64,000 bases of DNA from NCBI GenBank assembly GCA_905612235.1, contig CAJQRF010000003.1, forward strand, positions 1 through 64,000. The letters are read 5' to 3'. Numbering within the stretch: position 1 is the stretch's first letter; each line of letters starts with the position of its first letter. Made by a program: the position numbers and the translations under genes. The notes under the pieces are model-generated. The model was not told the DNA's origin and ran no database searches. It saw only the letters and a list, made by a program, of their open reading frames with translations. This DNA is from an uncultured Pelagibacteraceae bacterium. GTDB lineage: Bacteria; Pseudomonadota; Alphaproteobacteria; Pelagibacterales; Pelagibacteraceae. Shown piece by piece: positions 50,673 to 59,843 of the stretch.

Positions 50673-51878
50673 TTATTTTATTATGTTGTGTTCTGGTCCA
50701 AAAGGAAATTTTGTAATATCTTCAGTGCTATTTTCTTTAACTACAAGAATATCGTGCTCTCGATAACCACCAGCCCCCGGTTTTCCTTCAGGAATTAAAA
50801 TCATAGGCTCCATAGAAACAACCATGTTCTTTTCCAAAATTGTTTCTACATCTTCTCTAAGTTCAAGCTTACCTTCCCGTCCATAGTAATGACTTAATAC
50901 TCCGAATGAATGTCCGTAACCAAAAGTACGGTATTGAAGATATCCAAGTTCAGCAAATAATTCATTTAACTCTGCAGTAATTTCTGAACATTTTGCTCCT
51001 GGTTTAATAAGTTCTATTCCTCTTTTATGAACTTTTACATTTGCTTCCCAAGCTTTTAAAGAAGCATCATTAGCTTCTCCAACAAAAAGTGTTCTTTCTA
51101 AAGCAGTATAATATCCAGAAATCATAGGAAAGGTATTAAGAGAAAGTATGTCTCCATAACCAAGTTTTCTAGTAGTTGCTGGATTATGAGCTCCATCTGT
51201 ATTAATTCCAGATTGAAACCAAACCCATGTATCTCTTAATTCAGAATGAGGATGAAACTTAACTATAGCTTTTTCCATAGCATCGCGTCCGGCCATAGCA
51301 ATATCTATTTCGGACACACCAACCTTAATTTCTTTTACTAAAGCCTCCCCACCAATATCAGCAATTTTCGCACCACTGGTTATTAAAGCAATCTCTTCTT
51401 CAGATTTAATCATTCTTTTCATCATCACCATGGGAGCAATGTCAATTAATTCAGTATCACCCAGAACATCTTTTAAATTTTTGTATCGTTCTAAAGTTAA
51501 ATGGTCATTTTCAACACCTACTCTTTTTACATTTTTTAAAAGATAAATAATTGCTTTTAAATAATTATCTCTTTGCCAGTCTGTATAAATCAAATTTTCT
51601 CCATAACATCTTCTCCATGGTTGACCCGCATCAATGTTTGCTGAAATAACTATATTACTTTTAGAAGTGACTATGCATGCATAAGGTCTACCAAAAGAAC
51701 AATATAAAAATCCAGAGTAGTAAGCTATATTGTGCATAGAAGTTAAAATAACAGCATCAAGATTTTTTTTAGAAATTATATCCCGCAGGCTCTTTAGTCG
51801 ATTTTCGTATTCATTGTCTGTAAAAGGAAGTTGAGCTTTAGATCCATTTTTAAGTTGAAAAAAATTTGGTCTCTCCAT
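50673..51878 (-). CDS. Creatinase (creatine amidinohydrolase)-like M24 protein
   Basis: SANIDAGQPWRRCYGENLIYTDWQRDN; TWVWFQSGINTDGAHNPATTRKLGYGDILSLNTFPMISGYYTALERTLF; FGYGHSFGVLSHYYGREG; PFGPEHNIIK. Confidence 0.88.
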   Translation of the reverse strand: MERPNFFQLKNGSKAQLPFTDNEYENRLKSLRDIISKKNLDAVILTSMHNIAYYSGFLYCSFGRPYACIVTSKSNIVISANIDAGQPWRRCYGENLIYTDWQRDNYLKAIIYLLKNVKRVGVENDHLTLERYKNLKDVLGDTELIDIAPMVMMKRMIKSEEEIALITSGAKIADIGGEALVKEIKVGVSEIDIAMAGRDAMEKAIVKFHPHSELRDTWVWFQSGINTDGAHNPATTRKLGYGDILSLNTFPMISGYYTALERTLFVGEANDASLKAWEANVKVHKRGIELIKPGAKCSEITAELNELFAELGYLQYRTFGYGHSFGVLSHYYGREGKLELREDVETILEKNMVVSMEPMILIPEGKPGAGGYREHDILVVKENSTEDITKFPFGPEHNIIK

Positions 51879-52007
51879 TGAAATTCCTTAAATAATTGAG
51901 TTAATGCTTGAAAAACTAGCATAAAAATTTTGCTAACTCTATTTTAAAATTATTGCATTATATCTCTACCTTATTTAAGATAAACATATCAAGCGATACA
52001 TAACTCG

Positions 52008-52020
52008 TCGTAAATTACGA
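52008..52020. promoter_or_regulatory. Candidate operator: 13-nt perfect palindrome in divergent intergenic region
   Basis: tcgtaaattacga between creatinase-like and LLM genes. Confidence 0.4.
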
Positions 52021-52064
52021 AAGTGGGATCGGTCGACTTTAAAATTACTTTAAAGGAGCTGATA

Positions 52065-53231
52065 ATGAAATTTGGATATTTTTGTAACACTACTAATTGG
52101 ACAAACAAACCTCATACTGAAATTTTGGACGAAGCTAGAGATATTGCTAAATACTGCGATGCAAATAACTGGAATTCTATATGGTTTACTGAACATCATT
52201 TTAATCATGAAGGCATGGAAGCATGTCCAAACCCACTAATGATGTGCACAGATATTGCTGCAAGAACAAAACAAATAAGATTAGGGCAAGCTTGCAATAC
52301 TATAACTTTTTGGAACCCAATTAGATTAGCAGAAGATATAGCGACTCTGGATCATCTTTCTAATGGAAGAGTTGAAGTTGGAATTGGCAGAGGTGTTTAT
52401 GGAAGAGAGGCTGTGCATTTAAATGTAGAAGCAGATTTAAAAGACCAAGCAAAAAACAAAAGGCTGTTCCAAGAAACTTTGTTAATAATGAAAAAAGCTT
52501 GGACAGAAAAATTTTTTAATCATAAAGGGGAATTTTATGTTTACCCTTCTCCAAATTACGTTTGGCAGCATGACATGAGTCCACCTAATAAAGAAACTGT
52601 GGATCTAAAAACTAATGAAATAAAAAAAATCAGCGTTATCCCGCAGCCTTATCAAAAACCTCATCCTCCTATAACGCAAGTTGTTGATTCGGTTAGTTCA
52701 ATTGAATGGGCGGCAAAAAATGGAATTAATTGTATTATGTGGATACCAACTGTAAAAACTTTAAAGAAACGATTTGAAGTTTACAAGAATGCAAAATCTG
52801 AGACAGAAAAAAGAGATGTGCCTATGGGGGAAGGAATTACTTTAGTTAGAGATATGTTTGTTGCTGAAACAATGGAGGATGCAAAAAAATTAGCAGGGGA
52901 ACACATGGTCAATTATATGAAATGGGTTTGCCATTGGAGAGGGTTGGGAAATCATATGGATCCTAACGAAGATCTGCCTGTGACTAAAGGTAAAACAGAT
53001 TTATTAAATTATGAATTTTTACATAAAAGAAATATGCTATTTGGAACTCCTGAGTATGTAGTAGAAAAAATAAAAGAATTACAATCAGAGTTAAATCTTA
53101 AAGATCTACTTGTTTGGTCTAATTTTCCAGGAGTTAAGCATGAGGATGCACTAAGAAGTATAAAACTTTTTAATGAAGAGGTAATGCCAAAAATTAGCGT
53201 GGATAAACAAAATATTAAACGTGCAAGCTAA
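52065..53231 (+). CDS. LLM-class flavin-dependent oxidoreductase (luciferase-like; start moved from 52023)
   Basis: aaaggagctgataatg RBS; WFTEHHFNHEGM; GVGRG-like VEVGIGRGVYGREA; MWIPTVKTL. Confidence 0.92.
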   Translation: MKFGYFCNTTNWTNKPHTEILDEARDIAKYCDANNWNSIWFTEHHFNHEGMEACPNPLMMCTDIAARTKQIRLGQACNTITFWNPIRLAEDIATLDHLSNGRVEVGIGRGVYGREAVHLNVEADLKDQAKNKRLFQETLLIMKKAWTEKFFNHKGEFYVYPSPNYVWQHDMSPPNKETVDLKTNEIKKISVIPQPYQKPHPPITQVVDSVSSIEWAAKNGINCIMWIPTVKTLKKRFEVYKNAKSETEKRDVPMGEGITLVRDMFVAETMEDAKKLAGEHMVNYMKWVCHWRGLGNHMDPNEDLPVTKGKTDLLNYEFLHKRNMLFGTPEYVVEKIKELQSELNLKDLLVWSNFPGVKHEDALRSIKLFNEEVMPKISVDKQNIKRAS

Positions 53232-53232
53232 T

Positions 53233-53823
53233 ATGGATTTAAAACTTAGAAAATTTTCAAAATTTGTAGATAAGACTTTCATCGAAGGTGGTAAAGTAGC
53301 TAAAGAACCTGTTTTGCTTGTTTCTGTTGCTGCAGTCATTAAAAATCCTTGGTCTGAAGAAGATTTTGTTGAAGATTTAAAACCAACAATATTAGATTTA
53401 GCTCCAAAACTTGGTGATATTCTGGTTCCAGAATTAATAAAAGAAATAGGTTCGCCTGAAAAAATTTTAGCTTATGGAAAAGCTGGAGTTGTAGGACTGT
53501 CTGGTGAAATTGAACATGCGTCTGCTTTTATTCACACTCTAAGATTTGGAAATAAATTTAGAGATGCAGTTGGTGGAACTTCTTATTTAAGTTTTACAAA
53601 CATACGAGGACCTGCTGGTTGCAAAATATCTATCCCAATGATGCATAAAACAGATTCAGGTTTAAGACCTTATTATTTAACACATGAATTTACTATTCAT
53701 GATGCTCCTTGTAATGATGAAATTGTAATAGCTATTGGTGGATCCTCTAGTGGAAGAGCGCACGCTAGAACTGGTGACCGCTATCAAGATATGAAAGAAA
53801 TGGGAATAAAAAATACTAAATAA
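53233..53823 (+). CDS. DUF1185 'amino acid synthesis' family protein
   Basis: AYGKAGVVGLSGEIEHASAFIHTLRFGNKFRDAVGGTSYLSFTN; GGSSSGRAHARTGDRYQD. Confidence 0.85.
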   Translation: MDLKLRKFSKFVDKTFIEGGKVAKEPVLLVSVAAVIKNPWSEEDFVEDLKPTILDLAPKLGDILVPELIKEIGSPEKILAYGKAGVVGLSGEIEHASAFIHTLRFGNKFRDAVGGTSYLSFTNIRGPAGCKISIPMMHKTDSGLRPYYLTHEFTIHDAPCNDEIVIAIGGSSSGRAHARTGDRYQDMKEMGIKNTK

Positions 53824-53849
53824 TTTTAATTTTTAATAGAGATTCACTT

Positions 53850-54638
53850 ATGTCAAATACTTCAGATTCATTTGAAACATACTATAAATATAATAAAGTC
53901 AATAAGAAAGACCCCATAATATTTATACATGGCATTGGTCTAAATCATGAAATTTGGGAAGATCAAATCAATTATTTTAAAAAATATAACACAATTGTTT
54001 ATGATTTAATTGGTCATGGAAAAACACCTTTTAATAAAAAAACATTAAGTATGAATGATTTTACCAAACAATTACTGAGGTTAGCTGATGGTTTAAATAT
54101 AAATAAATTTCATTTAATTGGTTTTTCATTAGGATCACTTATTGCTAGAGACTTTGCGTCCTTATATAGCGATAGATTAAGCACACTAACAATTTTTGGT
54201 ACCGTATATAAAAGATCAGAAGATGAAAAAAGACAGATACTTAATAGGTATGCACTGATGAAACTTAAAAAAGATGTTACTAAAAAAAGAGCTGTATATA
54301 GATGGTTTACAGAAAAATTTATTAGTAAAAATCCTCTAATCTATAAAAAAATATACTCAATGTTAATAAATACCAATCACGAAACATGGTTAAAAATATA
54401 TAAACTATTTGTTCATCATGAGGATGATGATGATAAAATAAAAAAAATTACAGCCAATACTCTTGTGGTGACTGGAAGAGATGACATAGGATCAAAACCT
54501 AAAATGAGTGAGGAAATAAGCAAATTAATTCCGGTAAGCCTTTGTAAAATAATAGAAAAAGGTAAACATCTTTGTAATATAGAGTGTTCAGAAAATTTTA
54601 ATATAACAATCAAAGAATTTATTGACGATAATGACTAA
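53850..54638 (+). CDS. Alpha/beta hydrolase
   Basis: FIHGIGLNHEIWEDQ; GFSLGSLIARDF. Confidence 0.9.
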   Translation: MSNTSDSFETYYKYNKVNKKDPIIFIHGIGLNHEIWEDQINYFKKYNTIVYDLIGHGKTPFNKKTLSMNDFTKQLLRLADGLNINKFHLIGFSLGSLIARDFASLYSDRLSTLTIFGTVYKRSEDEKRQILNRYALMKLKKDVTKKRAVYRWFTEKFISKNPLIYKKIYSMLINTNHETWLKIYKLFVHHEDDDDKIKKITANTLVVTGRDDIGSKPKMSEEISKLIPVSLCKIIEKGKHLCNIECSENFNITIKEFIDDND

Positions 54639-56112
54639 GCTTAAAGAATATAAAATGTTTATTGATGGAGAGTGGATAGACTCTGAGAGTAAAAAAACAT
54701 TTGAAACTTTAAATCCTGAAAATAATGAACCTTGGGCAAAAGTGCCTGAAGCAAGTGCTAAAGATGTCAATAAAGCTGTCAAAGCTGCACAAAAAGCTTT
54801 TGAAGGTGAGTGGCCTAAACTATTACCAAGAGAGCGAGGCAAGTTCCTAAGAGCAATAGGAAATCAGTTACGAGAAAATGCTGAACTATTAGGAAAAATT
54901 GAAACCATAGATACTGGAAAATTATTTAGGGAAACGAAAAAACAAGCAAACTATATTGCGGAGTATTATGATTACTATGCTGGAATGGCAGATAAAGTTG
55001 AAGGCGCTGTTCTACCAATTGATAAACCAAATACTCAAGTAATAACAACTAGAATACCCATTGGAGTGATTGCTGCAATTATTCCTTGGAATTCCCAAAT
55101 GCTTTTAACCGCAACAAAATTAGCGCCAGCATTAGCAATGGGCAATACTGTCGTAATTAAATCTTCAGAGTTAGCTCCTGCCGTAATGTTTGAATTTGCA
55201 AAATTGATAGAAAAAACCGGTATCCCAAAAGGAGTTGTAAATGTTATTTCAGGTTTTGGTGACCCATGTGGAAAAGCTTTAACCACACATAATCTAGTTG
55301 AAAAAATTGCCTTTACAGGAGGACCGGATGCCGCAAGAAATATAATTAGAAATTCTGCAGAAAATTTATCTGAAGTTAGCTTAGAACTTGGAGGCAAAAG
55401 TCCAGTTGCTGTTTTTGAAGACGCAGATCAAGAAAATGCAATTAATGGGATAACTGCTGGAATATTTGGCGCTAGTGGTCAAAGTTGTATTGCTGGTTCA
55501 AGATTATATATACAAAATAGTATTTATGATGAATTTTTAGATAAGTTGTCAATTCGTGCTGAAAAAATTAAGATTGGTGCGCCCATGAATGCTGATACAG
55601 AAATGGGGCCACTCAGTAATTTTAAGCAATTAGAAATAATAGAGAAAAATATCAAGCTTACTGTTGATCAAGGAGGAAAAATAAAATGTGGAGGTAAAAG
55701 GCATTCTTTTTCAAATAAAGGCTATTATTTTCCACCTACAATTATTGAATGTGAAAACCATAATCTTCCTGCTGCCGAAAATGAACTTTTTGGTCCAGTT
55801 CTTTCAGTAATGAAATTCAATGACGAAGCCGAAGTTGTGAATAAAATGAATGATAACCAGTATGGCTTATCTTCGGGTATTTACACAAAAGATCTTGGTA
55901 GAGGCCTTAGAGTTTCAAAAGCAATTCGAGCAGGAATTACTTTTGTTAATACTTACAGATTAATTTCACCATCCGCACCTTTTGGTGGAATAAAAGATAG
56001 TGGTTACGGTAAAGAAGCTGGGGTTGAATCTATTAAGGATTATACAAGAGTAAAAACAGTTTGGTTCCATACTTCTGATAAACCAACCCAAGATCCATTT
56101 TCAATGCGATAA
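54631..56112 (+). CDS. Aldehyde dehydrogenase family protein
   Basis: IIPWNSQML; LELGGKSPVAVFEDAD; FGASGQSCIAGSRLY. Confidence 0.94.
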   Translation: MTKLKEYKMFIDGEWIDSESKKTFETLNPENNEPWAKVPEASAKDVNKAVKAAQKAFEGEWPKLLPRERGKFLRAIGNQLRENAELLGKIETIDTGKLFRETKKQANYIAEYYDYYAGMADKVEGAVLPIDKPNTQVITTRIPIGVIAAIIPWNSQMLLTATKLAPALAMGNTVVIKSSELAPAVMFEFAKLIEKTGIPKGVVNVISGFGDPCGKALTTHNLVEKIAFTGGPDAARNIIRNSAENLSEVSLELGGKSPVAVFEDADQENAINGITAGIFGASGQSCIAGSRLYIQNSIYDEFLDKLSIRAEKIKIGAPMNADTEMGPLSNFKQLEIIEKNIKLTVDQGGKIKCGGKRHSFSNKGYYFPPTIIECENHNLPAAENELFGPVLSVMKFNDEAEVVNKMNDNQYGLSSGIYTKDLGRGLRVSKAIRAGITFVNTYRLISPSAPFGGIKDSGYGKEAGVESIKDYTRVKTVWFHTSDKPTQDPFSMR

Positions 56113-56212
56113 AGGCAAATCAACCTTATAAATAAAAGAAATTTTCCCATTGAAAAATAAAGTCTAACAGTAAATACTCTATATATTAATAATATTATTA
56201 AAGAGGGGAAAT

Positions 56213-57394
56213 ATGAAAAAACTATTTATAGCTGCAATTATGTCTTTGTCATTATTATCGACAAGCACATTTGCAGAAATCAAAATGGGAATTATTTTAG
56301 GATTTACTGGTCCTATTGAATCTCTAACTCCAGCAATGGCAGCCTCAGCAGAATTAGCTTTTAAAGAAGCTTCTGATTCAGGTTCTTTGCTAGGCGGAGA
56401 AACGATTAAACCTTTAAGAGCAGATTCAACTTGTGTTGATTCAGCTGCCGCAACTACTGCTGCAGAGGGATTAATTTCACAAGGAGTTGCTGCAATTATG
56501 GGAGCAGATTGTTCTGGTGTTACTGGAGCGATTGCAAGTAATGTTGCGGTACCAAAAGGTGTAGTTATGATTTCACCTTCAGCAACGTCACCTGGTTTAA
56601 CTACATTAGATGATAAAGGTTTCTTTTTTAGAACAGCTCCATCTGATGCACGTGGTGGCCAAATTCTTGCTGACATTACTAAAGACAGAGGAATTACAAG
56701 TGTTGCAATCACGTACACGAATAATGACTATGGCAAAGGTTTAGCTGATGTTTACACAGCAGCAGTAAAAGCTCATGGTATTAAAGTTACAACAGTAGCG
56801 GCTCACGAAGATGGTAAAGCTGACTATAGCTCAGAAGTTGGAGTATTAGCTTCTGCAGGTGGAGATGCTGTTGCAGTGATTGGATATCTTGACCAAGGTG
56901 GTAAAGGAATTATTCAAGGATCTTTAGATTCTGGTGCCTTTGATAAATTTATATTATCAGATGGTATGATTGGAGATGCTCTTACAGACACTTTTGGAAA
57001 AAGCTTAAACAAATCATTTGGTTCTTTACCAGGTTCGACAGGTAAAGGCGCTGGAGTGTTTAAAAAAGTTGGTAAAGCAGCTGGAATTGACTCTTCTGGT
57101 CCATACACTGGAGAATCATATGACGCAGCAGCTTTAATCGTACTTGCGATGCAAGCTGGTAATTCTGCTGACCGTGGTTCGATTGCTAAGAATGTAATGG
57201 CTGTAGCTAATGGTCCGGGAACAAAAATCTATCCTGGTCAATTAAAAAAAGCTCTAGACCTTTTAGCTAAAGGAAAAGCAGTTGATTACGAAGGAGCAAC
57301 TGGTGTTACCTTTACAGATGTTGGAGAAGCTGTTGGTTCTTTTTTAGAAAAAGAAGTTAAAGGCGGCAAGTTTAAAACTAAAACACAAAGATAA
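56213..57394 (+). CDS. Branched-chain amino acid-type ABC substrate-binding protein (LivJ-like)
   Basis: Signal peptide; GIILGFTGPIESLTPAMAASAELAFKEA; TYTNNDYGKGLADVY. Confidence 0.92.
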   Translation: MKKLFIAAIMSLSLLSTSTFAEIKMGIILGFTGPIESLTPAMAASAELAFKEASDSGSLLGGETIKPLRADSTCVDSAAATTAAEGLISQGVAAIMGADCSGVTGAIASNVAVPKGVVMISPSATSPGLTTLDDKGFFFRTAPSDARGGQILADITKDRGITSVAITYTNNDYGKGLADVYTAAVKAHGIKVTTVAAHEDGKADYSSEVGVLASAGGDAVAVIGYLDQGGKGIIQGSLDSGAFDKFILSDGMIGDALTDTFGKSLNKSFGSLPGSTGKGAGVFKKVGKAAGIDSSGPYTGESYDAAALIVLAMQAGNSADRGSIAKNVMAVANGPGTKIYPGQLKKALDLLAKGKAVDYEGATGVTFTDVGEAVGSFLEKEVKGGKFKTKTQR

Positions 57395-57397
57395 TAA

Positions 57398-57442
57398 TAA
57401 ATTTATAAACCTCAGCGGTGAAAACTGCTGAGGTTTTTTTAT
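57398..57442 (+). terminator. Rho-independent terminator, copy 1 of duplicated element
   Basis: taaatttataaacctcagcggtgaaaactgctgaggtttttttat. Confidence 0.9.
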
Positions 57443-57599
57443 TTCATAAGTTTAATAAACTTAAATTTTTCTTACTTTTCTGGTCGATTTAATTGAATTA
57501 ATAAGATTATAATCTAAAATAGTGCTAATTTAACTTTCATCATAATTAAAAAATGAGTACAATTTCATTACTTGAAACTAATAATTAAAGAGGGAGATT

Positions 57600-59030
57600 A
57601 TGAATAAAATTAAAAGTAGAGATAGACGTCTTTATAACAAAGACCTAGCTCCTACTGACCCAAAAGACAAAACTTGGGGTTGGTTTGAAATCTTTAATGT
57701 TTGGGCAAACGATGTACAAAGTTTATTTGGTTATACTTTGGCTGCATCTTTGTTCTTAACATATGGATTAAACGGCTGGGCAGTGTTCTTAGCAATAATT
57801 CTTGCTGGGTTTTTTATAATGTGGTTAGTAAACCTTTCAGGAAAACCAAGTGTCAAACTTGGAATTCCTTACCCAGTATTTGCACGCGCAAGTATGGGGG
57901 TTATTGGTGCAAACTTTCCGGCAATGGTAAGAGGTATTGTTGCAATGTTCTGGTATGGTGCTCAAACATATTTTGCATCTACAGCTGTTGCGCTTTTACT
58001 CACAAGTCTATCTGGATCAGATGGTGGAAGTGATGTCTTCTTAGGAATGAATGGCATCGACTGGATATCATTTATATTTGTTGCAGGTTTTCAAGTTTAT
58101 TTATTCTGGCAAGGTATTGATCTTATCAGAAAATTTTTAAACTTTGCGGGTCCTGCAGTTTATGCTGTTATGATTGTTTTAATGTTAGTAATCTGGGCGA
58201 AAGCTGGCGGAAGCCTTCTTTCAGAGGTTGGTAATATTTTCTCTGGGGTTGGTAGTTACAGCGGTGGATCATTTGCTGCTTTCCTAGCAATTTTTGGAAC
58301 TATGGTTGCATATTTTGCTGCTGTAGTAATTAATTTTGGTGACTTTTCAAGATTTGTAAAAAATGAAAAAGAAATGAGAAAAGGAAACCTTTGGGGTTTG
58401 CCTGGAAACATTTTCTTATTCTCTTTTATAGCTTTGATGGTTACTGCTGGAACAGTTTCAGTATTTGGAGAGGCTATAACTAGTCCTACAGATATGGTTG
58501 CCCGTGTTGGTAATCTAGGACTTACAGTTATTGCTGCTTTCGCATTCTTTGCGGCTACAATTGGAATCAATATGGTGGCAAACTTTATCCCACCAGCTTA
58601 TGACCTAGCAAATCTTATGCCAAGCAAGATCAACTTTAAAATGGGTGGTTTAATTACAGCCATAGTAGGTTTTGTTATTGGTGCATTATGGGTTTCATTT
58701 ATAAGTAAAGTTGGAATGTTTCCTTTTGTAAATACACTAGGAGCTATTCTTGCGCCAGTTTATGGAATAATGATTGTTGATTATTACGTAATTAAAAAAC
58801 AAAGAATTGACATTAATCAATTATTTTCTTCTAAAAAAGGCGGCAAGTATTACTACAATGACGGCTGGAACCAAAAAGCTTTCGTTGCTTGGGGTATAGC
58901 AGGTGTATTCTCAGTTCTTACTGTTTGGCATCCTTCACTATCAGGCTTAGGTGGTTATGCTTGGATAATTGGTGCAGCTCTTGGAACAGCTCTACATCTT
59001 ATACTTTCAGGGAAAAAAAGTAGAAGATAA
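57600..59030 (+). CDS. NCS1 family nucleobase/hydantoin/allantoin:cation symporter
   Basis: LYNKDLAPTDPKDKTWGWFEIFNVWANDVQSLFGYTLAA; GIPYPVFARASMGVIGAN. Confidence 0.92.
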   Translation: MNKIKSRDRRLYNKDLAPTDPKDKTWGWFEIFNVWANDVQSLFGYTLAASLFLTYGLNGWAVFLAIILAGFFIMWLVNLSGKPSVKLGIPYPVFARASMGVIGANFPAMVRGIVAMFWYGAQTYFASTAVALLLTSLSGSDGGSDVFLGMNGIDWISFIFVAGFQVYLFWQGIDLIRKFLNFAGPAVYAVMIVLMLVIWAKAGGSLLSEVGNIFSGVGSYSGGSFAAFLAIFGTMVAYFAAVVINFGDFSRFVKNEKEMRKGNLWGLPGNIFLFSFIALMVTAGTVSVFGEAITSPTDMVARVGNLGLTVIAAFAFFAATIGINMVANFIPPAYDLANLMPSKINFKMGGLITAIVGFVIGALWVSFISKVGMFPFVNTLGAILAPVYGIMIVDYYVIKKQRIDINQLFSSKKGGKYYYNDGWNQKAFVAWGIAGVFSVLTVWHPSLSGLGGYAWIIGAALGTALHLILSGKKSRR

Positions 59031-59033
59031 TAT

Positions 59034-59078
59034 TAAATTTATAAACCTCAGCGGTGCAAACTGCTGAGGTTTTTTTAT
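59034..59078 (+). terminator. Rho-independent terminator, copy 2 (44/45 identical to copy 1)
   Basis: taaatttataaacctcagcggtgcaaactgctgaggtttttttat. Confidence 0.9.
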
Positions 59079-59080
59079 AT

Positions 59081-59842
59081 CTAAAAATTACTAATTACTT
59101 TAATAATTCCAAATATTGAGATAATAATAAGAAAATAAAAAACAAATTTTCTATAAGTTTCTTTCCTACTTTTAATAAATAACTTATTACCAATGGCAAT
59201 GCCTAATGGTAAAACGATAACTAACGGTATAGTTCTATAGATAGTTGTTAAATCTACAATTCCTCCAAAAAAACTTAAAATAAAAGCATAGATGTCTGTT
59301 AAGAAAAACAAGGCAGCTAAAGAACCTCTTATAATGATCGGCTGAATATTAATGACAAGCAGAAAAACAGCTACTGGCATACCTCCTAACGTTGTGAGAC
59401 TATTAATTGTTCCTGAGACCATCCCAGTAAAAATTCTAACTGGATTTATATTAAGTTTTTGATTTGAATATCCTTTCATTAAAATCATAGAAAAGAAAAT
59501 AATGATTAAACAAATTGATAGATGAGTGACGTCAGGTGATAAAAATTTTAATAAATAAAGACCAATAGGAGAACCAATTATAATTCCAATCTGCATCTGA
59601 AAAACGAATTTCCAATCAATCTTATTCCAAATGTAAGGAATCATAAAAATACTTACTAAAACCTCTAAAATTAAAATTATAGGAACAATTTCTATGGCTG
59701 GAAGTATGAATGAAAAGCCCGAAATACATACCGCAGAAAAACCAAAGCCATTAAACCCTCTGATTATTGAAGCGATAAATACTGTAAAAATAATTATGGA
59801 TACTTCAGTTATGCTTAACTGAAAATAAGATAAAAAATCCAT
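59081..59842 (-). CDS. TauE/SafE family sulfite exporter-like protein
   Basis: FIASIIRGFNGFGFSAV; multi-TM. Confidence 0.85.
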   Translation of the reverse strand: MDFLSYFQLSITEVSIIIFTVFIASIIRGFNGFGFSAVCISGFSFILPAIEIVPIILILEVLVSIFMIPYIWNKIDWKFVFQMQIGIIIGSPIGLYLLKFLSPDVTHLSICLIIIFFSMILMKGYSNQKLNINPVRIFTGMVSGTINSLTTLGGMPVAVFLLVINIQPIIIRGSLAALFFLTDIYAFILSFFGGIVDLTTIYRTIPLVIVLPLGIAIGNKLFIKSRKETYRKFVFYFLIIISIFGIIKVISNF

Positions 59843-59843
59843 T

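Noticed and set aside
51984-52064. Riboswitch in the LLM leader
   Set aside because: Hairpin potential exists but I could not match it to any known riboswitch consensus; kept only as a palindromic operator candidate.
55035-55397. 120-aa ORF opposite aldehyde dehydrogenase
   Set aside because: Antisense of a conserved enzyme.
56179-56718. 179-aa ORF opposite the LivJ-like gene
   Set aside because: Antisense with Ala/Pro-rich composition mirroring the true gene; spurious.
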